Shown: in pieces, positions 16,638 to 26,154 of the stretch | Layout of the letters: the number at the start of each line of letters is the position of its first letter | Numbering within the stretch: position 1 is the first letter of the stretch | Translations under genes and position numbers: made by a program | NCBI GenBank assembly: GCA_036500225.1 | Contig: DASYCJ010000084.1 | Location: 1 to 64,000, forward strand | Length of the DNA: 64,000 nucleotides | Origin: DASUBN01 sp036500225 | GTDB taxonomy: Bacteria > Pseudomonadota > Gammaproteobacteria > Natronospirales > REEB76 | Direction of reading: 5' to 3' | Notes under the pieces: generated by a model | The model's database searches: none | The model's input: only the letters and a program-made list of their open reading frames with translations | What the model was told of the DNA's origin: nothing

Positions 16638-17132
16638 ATGCTATTCCAACGCCGCCAGGCCAATCTATTCGGTTTCCTCGTCTGTGCGGCCCTCATGGGC
16701 TATGCGCTGTATGCCCAGTTCCACTTGCATCTGGATCCCTGCCTGCTGTGCATCTTCCAGCGGGTGGTGGTGATCGGCATGGGCGTGGTGTTCCTGGTCG
16801 CGGCGGTGCATAACCCAAGGGCCTGGGGTTCACGGGTATACGGGATGCTGTTGCTGCTGCTGGCTATCGGCGGCAGCGCCGTGGCAGCGCGTCATATATA
16901 TGTGCAGCACTTGCCGGAATACCTGGCGCCTCCCTGCGGCCCCGGCTTTGGCTATCTCTTCGCCCATCTGCCCTTCGGCAAGTTCCTGGTGCGGGCCTTC
17001 ACCGGGAGTGCCGATTGCTCCATCGTCACCTGGCGTTTCCTGGGGTTCACCATGCCGGAGTGGCTGTTGGGCTGGTTCGTCGCCCTGGGCTTGGGTGGCC
17101 TGATGATCAACTGGAAGAAGCGTTCAGCCTAG
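16638..17132 (+). CDS. dsbB: Disulfide bond formation protein DsbB
   Basis: An inner-membrane quinone reductase of 164 residues that reoxidises DsbA. It has four membrane segments. The first periplasmic loop carries the redox pair in DPCLLCIFQRV, and the second has the other two cysteines in PPCGPGFGY and GSADCSIVTW. The frame is open to an ATG at 16611, but I prefer the ATG at 16638. It has GGAG ten bases upstream and starts MLFQRRQANLFGF, like typical DsbB. The longer start would add nine residues that lie within a hairpin. The 3' end overlaps the convergent dapE by 9 bases. No dsbA is in the window. Confidence 0.93.
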   Translation: MLFQRRQANLFGFLVCAALMGYALYAQFHLHLDPCLLCIFQRVVVIGMGVVFLVAAVHNPRAWGSRVYGMLLLLLAIGGSAVAARHIYVQHLPEYLAPPCGPGFGYLFAHLPFGKFLVRAFTGSADCSIVTWRFLGFTMPEWLLGWFVALGLGGLMINWKKRSA

Positions 17133-18251
17133 GAGTCTGCTCAGGACCTCGTGGTAGATATCCACGAGTTGTTCGAGCTCTTTCACGGCCACGCATTCAT
17201 CTATCTTATGGATGCTGGCGTTTCGTGGCCCGAACTCCACCACCTGCGCACCCAGGGGCGCGATGAAGCGGCCGTCTGAAGTACCGCCGCCGGTATCCAG
17301 TTTGGGCCTGAGCCCCGTGACTTTCTCCACCGCATCCTGCATGGCCTGACTCAAGGCGCCCGGCGCAGTGAGGAAGGGGTCGCCCATTGGGCGCCAGTCG
17401 ATGCTGTACTTCAGTCGGTGCTCGTCCAGCACCGCGTGGACGCGGGTCTTTAGCTCATCCTTAGTCACGGCGCTGGAATAGCGGAAGTTGAAACGCACGG
17501 TGGCATCGCCTGGGATCACATTGCCGGCACCGGTGCCGGAATTGAAGTTCGATATCTGGAAGCTCGTAGGCGGGAAGAAGGCATTGCCTTGATCCCAACG
17601 CTCGTTGATGAGCGTGGTGAGGGCAGGGGCTACGCGATGGATGGGGTTATCGGCCCGTTCGGGGTAGGCGACATGGCCCTGGATGCCTTCGACCTTCAGG
17701 ATGCCGGTCAGGGAGCCACGCCGGCCGTTGCGCAGGGTGTCGCCGAATTTCTCGAGACAAGAAGGTTCGCCCAGCACGCACCAGTCAATCTTCTCGTGGC
17801 GCTTCTGCAGGACCTCGACTACCTTCACGGTACCGTCCACGGAGGGGCCTTCTTCGTCGCTGGTGATGAGGAAAGCGACGCTGCCGTTCATCTCCGGCTT
17901 AGCGGCGAGGTAACGTTCTACTGCCACCAGCATGGCGGCGAGACCGCCTTTCATGTCCGCAGTGCCGCGACCATAGAGCAGGCTGTCCCGTACTTCGGGT
18001 TTAAAGGGATCAGATTTCCACTGTTCCAGAGGTCCTGTGGGTACTACATCTGTATGGCCGGCGAACACCAGCAGGGGGCCGCTTTTTCCCAAGCGAGCCC
18101 AGAAGTTATCCACCTGGCCGAAGCGCATCGCTTCGACAGCGAAACCGAATCTCTTCAAGCGCTCCATCATCAGCGCCTGACAGCCGGCGTCGTCCGGTGT
18201 CAGAGAGCGGCGTGCGATCAACTCCTGCGTCAGTTCAAGTACGGCGCTCAT
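17124..18251 (-). CDS. dapE: Succinyl-diaminopimelate desuccinylase
   Basis: A zinc M20-family hydrolase of 375 residues. It releases succinate from N-succinyl-LL-diaminopimelate in the lysine and peptidoglycan pathway. Metal and catalytic residues are visible: His66 and Asp68 in AGHTDVVP, the Asp in RGTADMKGG near residue 99 and the double Glu in TSDEEGPSVDG. The C-terminal histidine region RNASIHKIDE is also present. Its ATG follows the dapD stop directly (TGA then ATG), so the two are translationally coupled. They catalyse separated steps of the same pathway. The 3' end overlaps dsbB on the other strand. Confidence 0.97.
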   Translation of the reverse strand: MSAVLELTQELIARRSLTPDDAGCQALMMERLKRFGFAVEAMRFGQVDNFWARLGKSGPLLVFAGHTDVVPTGPLEQWKSDPFKPEVRDSLLYGRGTADMKGGLAAMLVAVERYLAAKPEMNGSVAFLITSDEEGPSVDGTVKVVEVLQKRHEKIDWCVLGEPSCLEKFGDTLRNGRRGSLTGILKVEGIQGHVAYPERADNPIHRVAPALTTLINERWDQGNAFFPPTSFQISNFNSGTGAGNVIPGDATVRFNFRYSSAVTKDELKTRVHAVLDEHRLKYSIDWRPMGDPFLTAPGALSQAMQDAVEKVTGLRPKLDTGGGTSDGRFIAPLGAQVVEFGPRNASIHKIDECVAVKELEQLVDIYHEVLSRLLG

Positions 18252-19073
18252 TCAGACGTTCCGCAAGAGTTCGTTGATACCCACTTTGGCGCGGGTCTTG
18301 GCATCCACCCGCTTCACGATCACGGCGCAGGCCAAGCTGTATTTGCCATCGGAGGAGGGCAGGCTGCCGGGCACCACCACGGCGCCGGCCGGGACGCGGC
18401 CATAAGTCGTGGTGCCGCTTTCCCGGTCATAGATACGGGTGCTCTGGCCGATGAATACGCCCATGGAGATCACTGCGCCCTGTTCCACGATCACCCCTTC
18501 CACGATCTCGGAGCGGGCGCCGATGAAACACTCGTCTTCGATGATGGTGGGGGAAGCCTGCAGGGGTTCCAAGACACCGCCGATACCGGCTCCCCCTGAG
18601 ATATGCACCTTGCTGCCGATCTGCGCGCAGGAGCCGATGGTGGCCCAGGTATCCACCATGGTCCCGTCACCCACGTAAGCACCGATGTTCACATAGCTCG
18701 GCATTAGGACCACGTCTGATCCGATGAATGCGCCGCGGCGCACGATGGCATCCGGCACGATGCGCGCACCTTCCTTGGCGAAAGCGTTGGCATCGTGGTT
18801 CGCATATTTCAAGGGCAGCTTGTCGTAGTAGCGGGTGTAGCCACCTTCGATCACTTGATTGGGATGCAGGCGGAAGTAGAGCAGCACCGCTTTCTTGAGC
18901 CACTCGTTCACCAGCCACTGACCGTCGCGTCTCTCGGCGACCCGGGCTTCGCCTCGATCCAGCATCGCGACCGCAGTCTCGACCGCATCCTTCAGCGTCA
19001 CGTCAGCTGCGCCGGGAGTGATCTTGGCTCGCTCTTCGTAGGCCTGCTCGATGCGGGTGCGGATATCAGTCAT
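18252..19073 (-). CDS. dapD: 2,3,4,5-tetrahydropyridine-2,6-dicarboxylate N-succinyltransferase
   Basis: Transfers succinate from succinyl-CoA to tetrahydrodipicolinate, committing carbon to the succinylase branch of diaminopimelate synthesis. The length of 273 residues is nearly that of E. coli DapD (274). Hexapeptide repeats of a left-handed beta-helix run through the middle (SYVNIGAYVGDGTMVDTWAT, GGAGIGGVLEP). The C-terminus contains VPAGAVVVPGSLPSSDGKYSL and ends in LLRNV. Divergon-like order map-glnD-dapD matches E. coli, with dapE added directly after. The gap to glnD is 27 bases. Confidence 0.97.
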   Translation of the reverse strand: MTDIRTRIEQAYEERAKITPGAADVTLKDAVETAVAMLDRGEARVAERRDGQWLVNEWLKKAVLLYFRLHPNQVIEGGYTRYYDKLPLKYANHDANAFAKEGARIVPDAIVRRGAFIGSDVVLMPSYVNIGAYVGDGTMVDTWATIGSCAQIGSKVHISGGAGIGGVLEPLQASPTIIEDECFIGARSEIVEGVIVEQGAVISMGVFIGQSTRIYDRESGTTTYGRVPAGAVVVPGSLPSSDGKYSLACAVIVKRVDAKTRAKVGINELLRNV

Positions 19074-19100
19074 TCGGTTCCTTTTTTTCGATTCTGTTCT

Positions 19101-21767
19101 TCAGTCGATTTCGCCGATGCGAGCCAGCAAGGCAGTGCTTAAGGTCTCACAAGCCTTCGAGTCCAGGGGGCCGAACGCTGCATCGGTCACGAAGAACACG
19201 TCTTCGGCCCGTTCTCCCACGGTGGTTATCTTCGCATTCTGCAGCCTGACTCCGCAGGCCTTGAGGGCTTGGCCAATCTGTGAAAGCAGCCCGGGCCGGT
19301 CCCCGGCGGTTATCTCGAGCACGGTCCGGTGGTTACGCGGATCGGGGCTGAACTGGATATGGGTGGTGGTGGTGAACATGCGCACCTGGCGCGGGGCTCG
19401 TCGGGTCACTGCGATGGGGGAGGCATTGCGCCGGCGGGTCTCCTGCATCAGTACCTGCTCGATCTCCGCCAGGCGTTCCGGGTCAGAGAGGGGTATGCCG
19501 GTATCTTCCAGCACCACGTAGGTATCCAGGCTGGCATCGGCGCCTACCGGCACGATACGCGCATCCAGTACCGTGAGCCCCAACTGGGACAAGACGGCGG
19601 TCACCCGGCCGAAGATGAAGTCATCGTGGCGGGAGTAGATGCAGACTGCCGTGCCGCCGCGCTCCGTGTCCGGCCGGAGGAACACCAGGGGTGCGTCTCC
19701 CTCCAGGCGTGAGGCCAGATTCGCCGTGTGCCAGGCGATCTCGTCGGCATTGTGACGCAGGAAATACTCTTCAGAGAGCGATTCCCAGACGGCCCGCACG
19801 GCACCGGTCTCGAGCCCCCGAGTCTTGAGCAGGTCCAGAGCATGAGCCTGGGTCTCATCGATGAGCTGTTCTTTGTCCAGAGGTGATTCGTTGCCACGTC
19901 GGAATGCCAGGCTGGCGCGCTGGTACAGTTCGCTGAACAGCCCCGCCTTCCAGGAGTTCCAGAGTTCTGGATTGGTGGCACGCACGTCCGCCACCGTCAG
20001 TACATATAGATAGTCCAGATGCAGTTGATCGCCTACCGACGCAGCGAAAGCCTGGATCACTTCCGGATCGCTGATGTCTTTCTTCTGGGCGGTGATGGAG
20101 AGCGCCAAATGGTGCTGCACCAGCCAGGCGCATAGCCTGGCATCGTAGCGGGACAGACCGTGCTCGATGCAGAACTGCTCTGCTTCCAGAGCGCCCAGTT
20201 CCGAGTGATCCCCGCCGCGACCCTTGGCGATGTCATGGAACAGACCGGCGAGGTAGGCGACCTCGGGTTTAGGCAGTGCCTGCATGATGCGGCTGCAGAG
20301 GGGGAACTCCTGGTCGTATCGGGACAGGGCGAAGCGCCTCAGGTTGCTCACCACGAACAGCGTATGTTCATCCACGGTGTAGGCATGGAACAGGTCGTAT
20401 TGCATGCGCCCGGCCACGGCACCGAAGGCAGGCAGGTAACGCCCTAATACCCCGTAGCGGTTCATGCGCCTGAGTTCATGGGTCACGCCCTGGGGTTCCC
20501 GCAGGATGTCCATGAAGGTCTCGCGATGGGCGAGGTCGGTACGGAAATCCTCATCGATGCGGTCCAGGTTGCGGCGCAGCTGGCGGATGGTCTCGGCGCT
20601 CACACCCTTGAGACGCGGATGTTGTTCCAGCACGTGGAAGATATCCAGGAGCGCCCCCGGTTTGCGCTCGAAGAGGTCCGGCGTGCGGGCGCTAAGGAAG
20701 CCGTTCTGGTCCGCGAAGTCGGGAGACAGAGGCACGGGCTCACTGCGTGAGGGATTCAGGATGGCCTCGTCGAAGAGCTGCAACAGCATCTCGTTTAGGC
20801 GCGAGATCTCCAGCACCGCCCGGTAGTACTGCTGCATGAACTGCTCGACCCCCAGGTTATGGGGCGCGTCTTCGAAACCTGCGAGCCTGGAGAGTTTGAT
20901 CTGGCCATCGAACAGCAGCCTGTCTTCACGGCGGCCGTGCAGGAGGTGCAGGGCGAAACGCAGACGCCACAAGTGTTCTTGTCCCGCCTGCAGACGTTGG
21001 TATTCATCTTCCGTGAGGAAACCATGGTCTACGAGACCATGCAAGGTCTCGGCACCGAAATGCCGTTTCGCCACCCAACCGACGGTCTGGATGTCGCGCA
21101 GGCCTCCGGGGCTCTCCTTCACGTTGGGTTCGAGTTTGTAGGCGGTGTCGTGATACTTGGCGTGGCGCTCCTGCTGCTCACGTAGCTTCGCGGCGAAGAA
21201 TGCCTGGGAAGGCCACAACCGGTCCGCGCCGGTGGCGGCGCGCAGGTCCTGGAACAAGGCTTCATCGCCGGCGACGCGGCGCGCTTCCATGAGACTGGTG
21301 GCGACGGCGATATCTTTTCCTGATTGATACACGCATTCGGCCACGGTGCGCACGCTGTGGCCCACTTCCAGTCCCAGGTCCCATAAGGATGCGATGAAGG
21401 CGGCGAGGGCTTCGCCGTGTTTCCCGCCTGCCGTCTCTGAGACCAGGAGCAGGATATCCACGTCGGAGGAGGGGTGCAGCTCGCCGCGACCATAGCCGCC
21501 GACCGCTACGAGGGTGAGACCGCTCTTGAACGCATTGAAATGCAGCCGGAATACCTGGGTGAGGATCGCGTCCACGAGCGCAGCGCGACCGCGCACCAGT
21601 CCCGTCACCGGTTCGCCGGCTTCGAATCGGCGCCGTAGGTCTGCATCACCTTGTTTCAAGAGACGCTTCAAGGCTGCCGCGGGGCGAGCCTCGCCGGCCA
21701 GTTTGCGTTGCAGGGTATCCGCGTCGAGGAGAGGATCGGAGCCGAGGGCGGCGGGCGTGGCGCTCAC
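19101..21767 (-). CDS. glnD: Bifunctional uridylyltransferase/uridylyl-removing enzyme GlnD
   Basis: The glutamine sensor that adds UMP to, or removes it from, PII proteins and so controls nitrogen assimilation. Its 888 residues match the family (E. coli 890). Domain order is nucleotidyltransferase with GGYGRGELHPSSDVD (Asp102 and Asp104 as metal ligands), a helical linker, an HD hydrolase domain with His511-Asp512 in FHDIAKGRGGDHSE, and two C-terminal ACT domains that bind glutamine. Translation starts at GTG, only four bases after the map stop, which suggests coupling to map. No PII gene is in the window. Confidence 0.96.
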   Translation of the reverse strand: MSATPAALGSDPLLDADTLQRKLAGEARPAAALKRLLKQGDADLRRRFEAGEPVTGLVRGRAALVDAILTQVFRLHFNAFKSGLTLVAVGGYGRGELHPSSDVDILLLVSETAGGKHGEALAAFIASLWDLGLEVGHSVRTVAECVYQSGKDIAVATSLMEARRVAGDEALFQDLRAATGADRLWPSQAFFAAKLREQQERHAKYHDTAYKLEPNVKESPGGLRDIQTVGWVAKRHFGAETLHGLVDHGFLTEDEYQRLQAGQEHLWRLRFALHLLHGRREDRLLFDGQIKLSRLAGFEDAPHNLGVEQFMQQYYRAVLEISRLNEMLLQLFDEAILNPSRSEPVPLSPDFADQNGFLSARTPDLFERKPGALLDIFHVLEQHPRLKGVSAETIRQLRRNLDRIDEDFRTDLAHRETFMDILREPQGVTHELRRMNRYGVLGRYLPAFGAVAGRMQYDLFHAYTVDEHTLFVVSNLRRFALSRYDQEFPLCSRIMQALPKPEVAYLAGLFHDIAKGRGGDHSELGALEAEQFCIEHGLSRYDARLCAWLVQHHLALSITAQKKDISDPEVIQAFAASVGDQLHLDYLYVLTVADVRATNPELWNSWKAGLFSELYQRASLAFRRGNESPLDKEQLIDETQAHALDLLKTRGLETGAVRAVWESLSEEYFLRHNADEIAWHTANLASRLEGDAPLVFLRPDTERGGTAVCIYSRHDDFIFGRVTAVLSQLGLTVLDARIVPVGADASLDTYVVLEDTGIPLSDPERLAEIEQVLMQETRRRNASPIAVTRRAPRQVRMFTTTTHIQFSPDPRNHRTVLEITAGDRPGLLSQIGQALKACGVRLQNAKITTVGERAEDVFFVTDAAFGPLDSKACETLSTALLARIGEID

Positions 21768-21771
21768 GCCT

Positions 21772-22539
21772 TCAGACTTCGCCGTTGGCGCGGCGCGTGA
21801 GTATCTCGTGGCCCGTGGGCGTGACCAATATAGTGTGTTCCCATTGCGCCGAGAGCGAATGGTCCTTGGTCACAACGGTCCAGCCATCCGGCAGGGTCTT
21901 CACGTGGCGCTTGCCGGCGTTGATCATGGGTTCGATGGTGAAGGTCATGCCGGCCTTGAGTTCCAGGCCGATGCCCGGGCTGCCGTAGTGCAACACCTGG
22001 GGGTCCTCGTGGTACACCCGCCCGATGCCATGACCGCAGTATTCGCGCACCACCGAGAAGCCATGGCCTTCCGCGAATTGTTGGATGGCGTGGCCGATGT
22101 CTCCCAGCCGGGTACCAGGGCGCACCATCTCGATGCCCATGAGCATGGCGTCATGGGTCACTTGCACCAGGCGCTTGGCCATCACCGAGGGCTCACCGAC
22201 GAAGTACATCTTGCTGGTGTCGCCGTGGAAGCCGTCTTTGATGACGGTGACGTCGATGTTGATGATGTCACCGTTCTTGAGCTTCTTCTCGTTGGGTATG
22301 CCGTGGCAGACCACATGGTTGACCGAGGTGCACAGGGTCTTGGGGAAGCCGTTGTAACCCACGTTGGCCGGGATGGTCTTCTGGGTCTTGACGATGAAGT
22401 CGTTGCAAATCTGGTCCAGCTCATCGGTGCTCACCCCCGGCTTCACGTAGGGGCCGATCATGTCCAGGACCTGACCTGCCAGGCGGCCGGCTTCGCGCAT
22501 CTTGTCCTGTTCTTCCGGGGTTTTGATGGTGACGGGCAT
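21772..22539 (-). CDS. map: Type I methionine aminopeptidase
   Basis: Removes the initiator methionine from nascent proteins. At 255 residues it is a simple type Ia enzyme without the zinc-finger extension. The five metal ligands are visible: two Asp in DVTVIKDGFHGDTS, His in CGHGIGRVYHEDP, Glu in TFTIEPM and Glu in KDHSLSAQWEHT. It is the first gene of the minus-strand map-glnD-dapD-dapE run and diverges from rpsB across a 291-base regulatory region, the same arrangement as in E. coli. Confidence 0.97.
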   Translation of the reverse strand: MPVTIKTPEEQDKMREAGRLAGQVLDMIGPYVKPGVSTDELDQICNDFIVKTQKTIPANVGYNGFPKTLCTSVNHVVCHGIPNEKKLKNGDIINIDVTVIKDGFHGDTSKMYFVGEPSVMAKRLVQVTHDAMLMGIEMVRPGTRLGDIGHAIQQFAEGHGFSVVREYCGHGIGRVYHEDPQVLHYGSPGIGLELKAGMTFTIEPMINAGKRHVKTLPDGWTVVTKDHSLSAQWEHTILVTPTGHEILTRRANGEV

Positions 22540-22592
22540 GGGGTCTCTGGGGGTCTTTTAGGGCTGGAAAAGGGCGTAAGCCCTTGGCTAGA

Positions 22593-22622
22593 TTGCGTTT
22601 TAACGGTCTCTCATGGTATAAA
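22593..22622 (+). promoter_or_regulatory. Candidate rpsB promoter
   Basis: TTGCGT (22593-22598) and TATAAA (22617-22622) are spaced 18 bases apart. They are the best sigma70-like pair between map and rpsB. Transcription would start near 22629 and give a leader of about 200 bases. A small hairpin (AAGGGC, loop GTAA, GCCCTT, 22570-22585) lies just upstream, in the region where the divergent map transcript would begin. Confidence 0.5.
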
Positions 22623-22628
22623 GCGCGG

Positions 22629-22830
22629 CCTTTTTTGGCAAATATAGACCGGCTGAGACCTATAAATGGGTCGATTCCGGTGATTTTAAACCCACACATA
22701 CGCTGCTAACCGTTCGTGGGGTGTCCCGCAGGCTCATAAAGCCGAGGGGTCACGACACGGGGCGTATGGAGGCCTAACCCCAGGAACCCACCCTGCATGC
22801 AGGGCGTTCCGAATTTTGGAGTCTAATCCC
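22629..22830 (+). ncRNA. Structured rpsB 5' leader, candidate S2 autoregulatory element
   Basis: The long leader can fold into two units. The first is closed by TCGTG (22714-22718) and CACGA (22751-22755), with an inner GGCT/AGCC hairpin. The second has GGAAC/GTTCC (22783-22787, 22806-22810) enclosing CCCTG-CATG-CAGGG. It ends about eight bases before the GGAG ribosome site at 22818-22821. GGGGT segments could also pair with AACCCC near 22776-22781. In gammaproteobacteria S2 represses rpsB-tsf through a conserved leader. That role here is inferred. Confidence 0.4.
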
Positions 22831-23784
<954 letters not shown>

Positions 23785-23837
23785 GCTGCTTCGGCGGCCG
23801 GCACGACGAACGCAACATATAGCTTAGGTGTAATGAA

Positions 23838-24713
23838 ATGACGATCTCTGCGAACATGGTGAAGGAACTGCGCGAGCGCACTGGCGCCGGCATGATGGAG
23901 TGCAAGAAGGCCCTGACGGAATCCGCCGGCGACCTCGATCTCGCGATCGAGAATATGCGCAAGTCGGGTCTCGCCAAGGCCGACAAGAAGGCCGGTCGTG
24001 TGGCTGCGGAAGGTCGCGTGGCGATCGAACAGTCCGGCGATGCCGTGGCCATGGTGGAAGTGAATTGCGAGACCGACTTCGTCGCTAACGGTGACGAGTT
24101 CGGTGGCTTCGCCACGTCCATTGCCAAGGCCGTGCTCAGCGCCGCCCCGGCGAGCCTGGAAGCGCTCAACGATGTGAAGCTCGGTTCAGGTGAGACCGCG
24201 GACACTACGCGCCGCAACCTGGTGGCCAAGATTGGCGAGAACATCACCGTGCGCCGCATGGAACGTTACCAGGTAAAGGGCACTGTGCTCGGCGCCTATA
24301 CCCACGGCACCCGCATCGGCGTGCTGGTGGAGCTGAAGGGCGGCACTCCGGCGCTGGCGAAGGACATCGCCATGCACGTGGCCGCGAGCCGTCCCCTGTG
24401 CGTCAGGCCCGAGCAGGTCGCCGCCGAAGTGCTGGAGAAGGAGCGCGAGATCATCCGTGCCCAATCCGCCGACAGCGGTAAGCCTGAAGCCATCGTCGAG
24501 AAGATGGTGGAAGGCCGCCTCAAGAAGTTCCTGGCCGAGGTCACCCTGCTGGGTCAGCCTTTCGTGAAGGACCCGGACCAGAGCATCGAGAAGCTGGTGA
24601 AGGCAGCCGGTGCCGAAGTGCTGCGTTTTACCCGTTTCGAGGTAGGCGAGGGCATCGAGAAGAAGCAGGAAGACTTCGCCGCCGAGGTTATGGCCCAGGT
24701 GAACCGCAGCTGA
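23838..24713 (+). CDS. tsf: Elongation factor Ts
   Basis: The guanine nucleotide exchange factor that releases GDP from EF-Tu. At 291 residues it is slightly longer than E. coli EF-Ts (283). The N-terminal VKELRERTGAGMMECKKAL motif, the NCETDFVANGDEF exchange-loop signature and the LLGQPFVKDPDQSI stretch of the C-terminal dimerisation domain are all present. It follows rpsB after 53 bases, with no terminator between, and is expected to share the rpsB transcript. Confidence 0.98.
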   Translation: MTISANMVKELRERTGAGMMECKKALTESAGDLDLAIENMRKSGLAKADKKAGRVAAEGRVAIEQSGDAVAMVEVNCETDFVANGDEFGGFATSIAKAVLSAAPASLEALNDVKLGSGETADTTRRNLVAKIGENITVRRMERYQVKGTVLGAYTHGTRIGVLVELKGGTPALAKDIAMHVAASRPLCVRPEQVAAEVLEKEREIIRAQSADSGKPEAIVEKMVEGRLKKFLAEVTLLGQPFVKDPDQSIEKLVKAAGAEVLRFTRFEVGEGIEKKQEDFAAEVMAQVNRS

Positions 24714-24759
24714 GCGGCCCCGGCTGGAGCCGGTTTGCGATACAATCTGATGTCGACGA

Positions 24760-24782
24760 GGAGCCCCGCAATGCGGGGCTCC
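24760..24782 (+). terminator. Hairpin between tsf and pyrH
   Basis: GGAGCCCCGC and GCGGGGCTCC form a perfect 10-bp stem with loop AAT. No T-run follows, so it may cause partial termination or mark an mRNA end, reducing pyrH expression relative to rpsB-tsf. In E. coli the rpsB-tsf transcript also ends largely before pyrH. Confidence 0.5.
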
Positions 24783-24821
24783 GCATGATAGGCCGCCGCC
24801 CAGGACTCGAACCAAAGCGCC

Positions 24822-25553
24822 ATGGCTACCCAATCTCCTGCCTATAAACGCATCCTCTTGAAGCTCTCGGGCGAGGCCCTGATGGGTTCGGAGAGCTTCG
24901 GTATCGACCCCAAGGTGCTGGCGCGTTTCGCCGTCGAGATCCGCGACATCCGCGACGCCGGTGTGCAGGTGGGCCTGGTCATCGGCGGCGGCAACATCTT
25001 CCGCGGTGCAGGCTTGGCTAGCGGCGGCATGGACCGTGTCACCGCCGACCACATGGGGATGCTCGCCACCCTCATGAACGCGCTGGCCCTGCAGGACGCC
25101 CTGGAACGCCTCGGCGTGTACGCGCGCGTGCTCTCCGGCATGCGCGTGAACCAGGTCTGCGAGGACTACATCCGCCGCCGCGCGGTGCGCCACCTGGAGA
25201 AGGGCCGGGTCTGCATCTTCGCCGCCGGCACCGGCAATCCGTTCTTCACCACCGATACTGCCGCCAGCCTGCGGGCCATCGAGACCGGCGCAGAACTCCT
25301 CATCAAGGCCACCCAGGTGGATGGCGTGTACTCCGCCGACCCGAAGAAAGATCCCAAAGCCAAGCGCTATGACCACCTGACCTATGACCGTGTCCTCACC
25401 GACAAGCTCATGGTCATGGATGCCACCGCCATGGTGCTGTGCCGTGATAACAACATACCGCTACGCGTGTTCGACATCTCCCACGCCGGCGACCTGATGC
25501 GCATGATCATGGGCGACGGTAGTGTAGGCACGCTGGTGGATAACGGAGAATAG
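24822..25553 (+). CDS. pyrH: UMP kinase
   Basis: A hexameric, amino-acid-kinase-fold enzyme that phosphorylates UMP to UDP in pyrimidine synthesis. It has 243 residues (E. coli 241). The N-terminal RILLKLSGEALMG, the VIGGGNIFRGAG nucleotide site and FAAGTGNPFFTTDTAA are diagnostic of the bacterial family. VDGVYSADPKKDP is the usual acceptor segment. Two bases separate its stop from frr, so the pair is likely co-translated. Only a poor Shine-Dalgarno sequence precedes the ATG. Confidence 0.98.
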   Translation: MATQSPAYKRILLKLSGEALMGSESFGIDPKVLARFAVEIRDIRDAGVQVGLVIGGGNIFRGAGLASGGMDRVTADHMGMLATLMNALALQDALERLGVYARVLSGMRVNQVCEDYIRRRAVRHLEKGRVCIFAAGTGNPFFTTDTAASLRAIETGAELLIKATQVDGVYSADPKKDPKAKRYDHLTYDRVLTDKLMVMDATAMVLCRDNNIPLRVFDISHAGDLMRMIMGDGSVGTLVDNGE

Positions 25554-25555
25554 AC

Positions 25556-26116
25556 ATGAGCATCGCCGACCTCAAGAATTCAGCCACCACCCGCATGCAG
25601 AAGAGCGCTGACACCCTGAAGGATGCGCTCTCCAAACTGCGTACCGGCCGCGCCAACACCGCTATGCTGGATCACCTGCGGGTCGAGTACTACGGCAACA
25701 TGGTGCCGCTCAACCAGGTGGCCAACGTCTCAGTGGCCGATGGCCGCACTCTCACCATCACCCCGTGGGAGAAGCCCATGATCCAGGTGATCGAGAAGGC
25801 CATCATGACTTCTGATCTCGGGCTCATGCCCAACACCGCCGGCAACATCATCCGTGTGCCCATGCCTGCCCTCACGGAGGAGCGGCGCAAGGAGATCATC
25901 AAGGTCGCCAAGCAGGAAGCGGAGGCAGCGCGGGTCTCGGTACGCGGTGTGCGTCGCGATGTGAACACCGAACTGAAAGCCATGCTCAAGGACCGCAAGG
26001 TCACTGAGGATGATGAGCGCCGCGCTCAGGACGAGGTGCAGAAGCTCACCGACAAGCACATCGCCGACATCGATAAGATATTAGCGACCAAAGAAGCTGA
26101 ACTCCTGGAAGTCTGA
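25556..26116 (+). CDS. frr: Ribosome recycling factor
   Basis: Splits post-termination ribosomes together with EF-G. The protein has 186 residues (E. coli 185). It shows the long three-helix-bundle pattern with LSKLRTGRANTAMLDHLRVEYYG near the N-terminus. DGRTLTITPWEKPMIQVIEKAI and LTEERRKEIIKVAKQEAE follow. GGAGAA six bases before the ATG is a clear ribosome site. The gene closes the rpsB-tsf-pyrH-frr block and is followed by a hairpin before uppS. Confidence 0.98.
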   Translation: MSIADLKNSATTRMQKSADTLKDALSKLRTGRANTAMLDHLRVEYYGNMVPLNQVANVSVADGRTLTITPWEKPMIQVIEKAIMTSDLGLMPNTAGNIIRVPMPALTEERRKEIIKVAKQEAEAARVSVRGVRRDVNTELKAMLKDRKVTEDDERRAQDEVQKLTDKHIADIDKILATKEAELLEV

Positions 26117-26121
26117 ACGGC

Positions 26122-26138
26122 GCCGGGCCACGCCCGGC
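26122..26138 (+). other. Intercistronic hairpin between frr and uppS
   Basis: GCCGGGC and GCCCGGC form a perfect 7-bp stem with loop CAC directly after the frr stop. With no T-run it is more likely an mRNA processing or stabilising element than a full terminator. Confidence 0.45.
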
Positions 26139-26154
26139 AACCCGAGGGCGGAAC

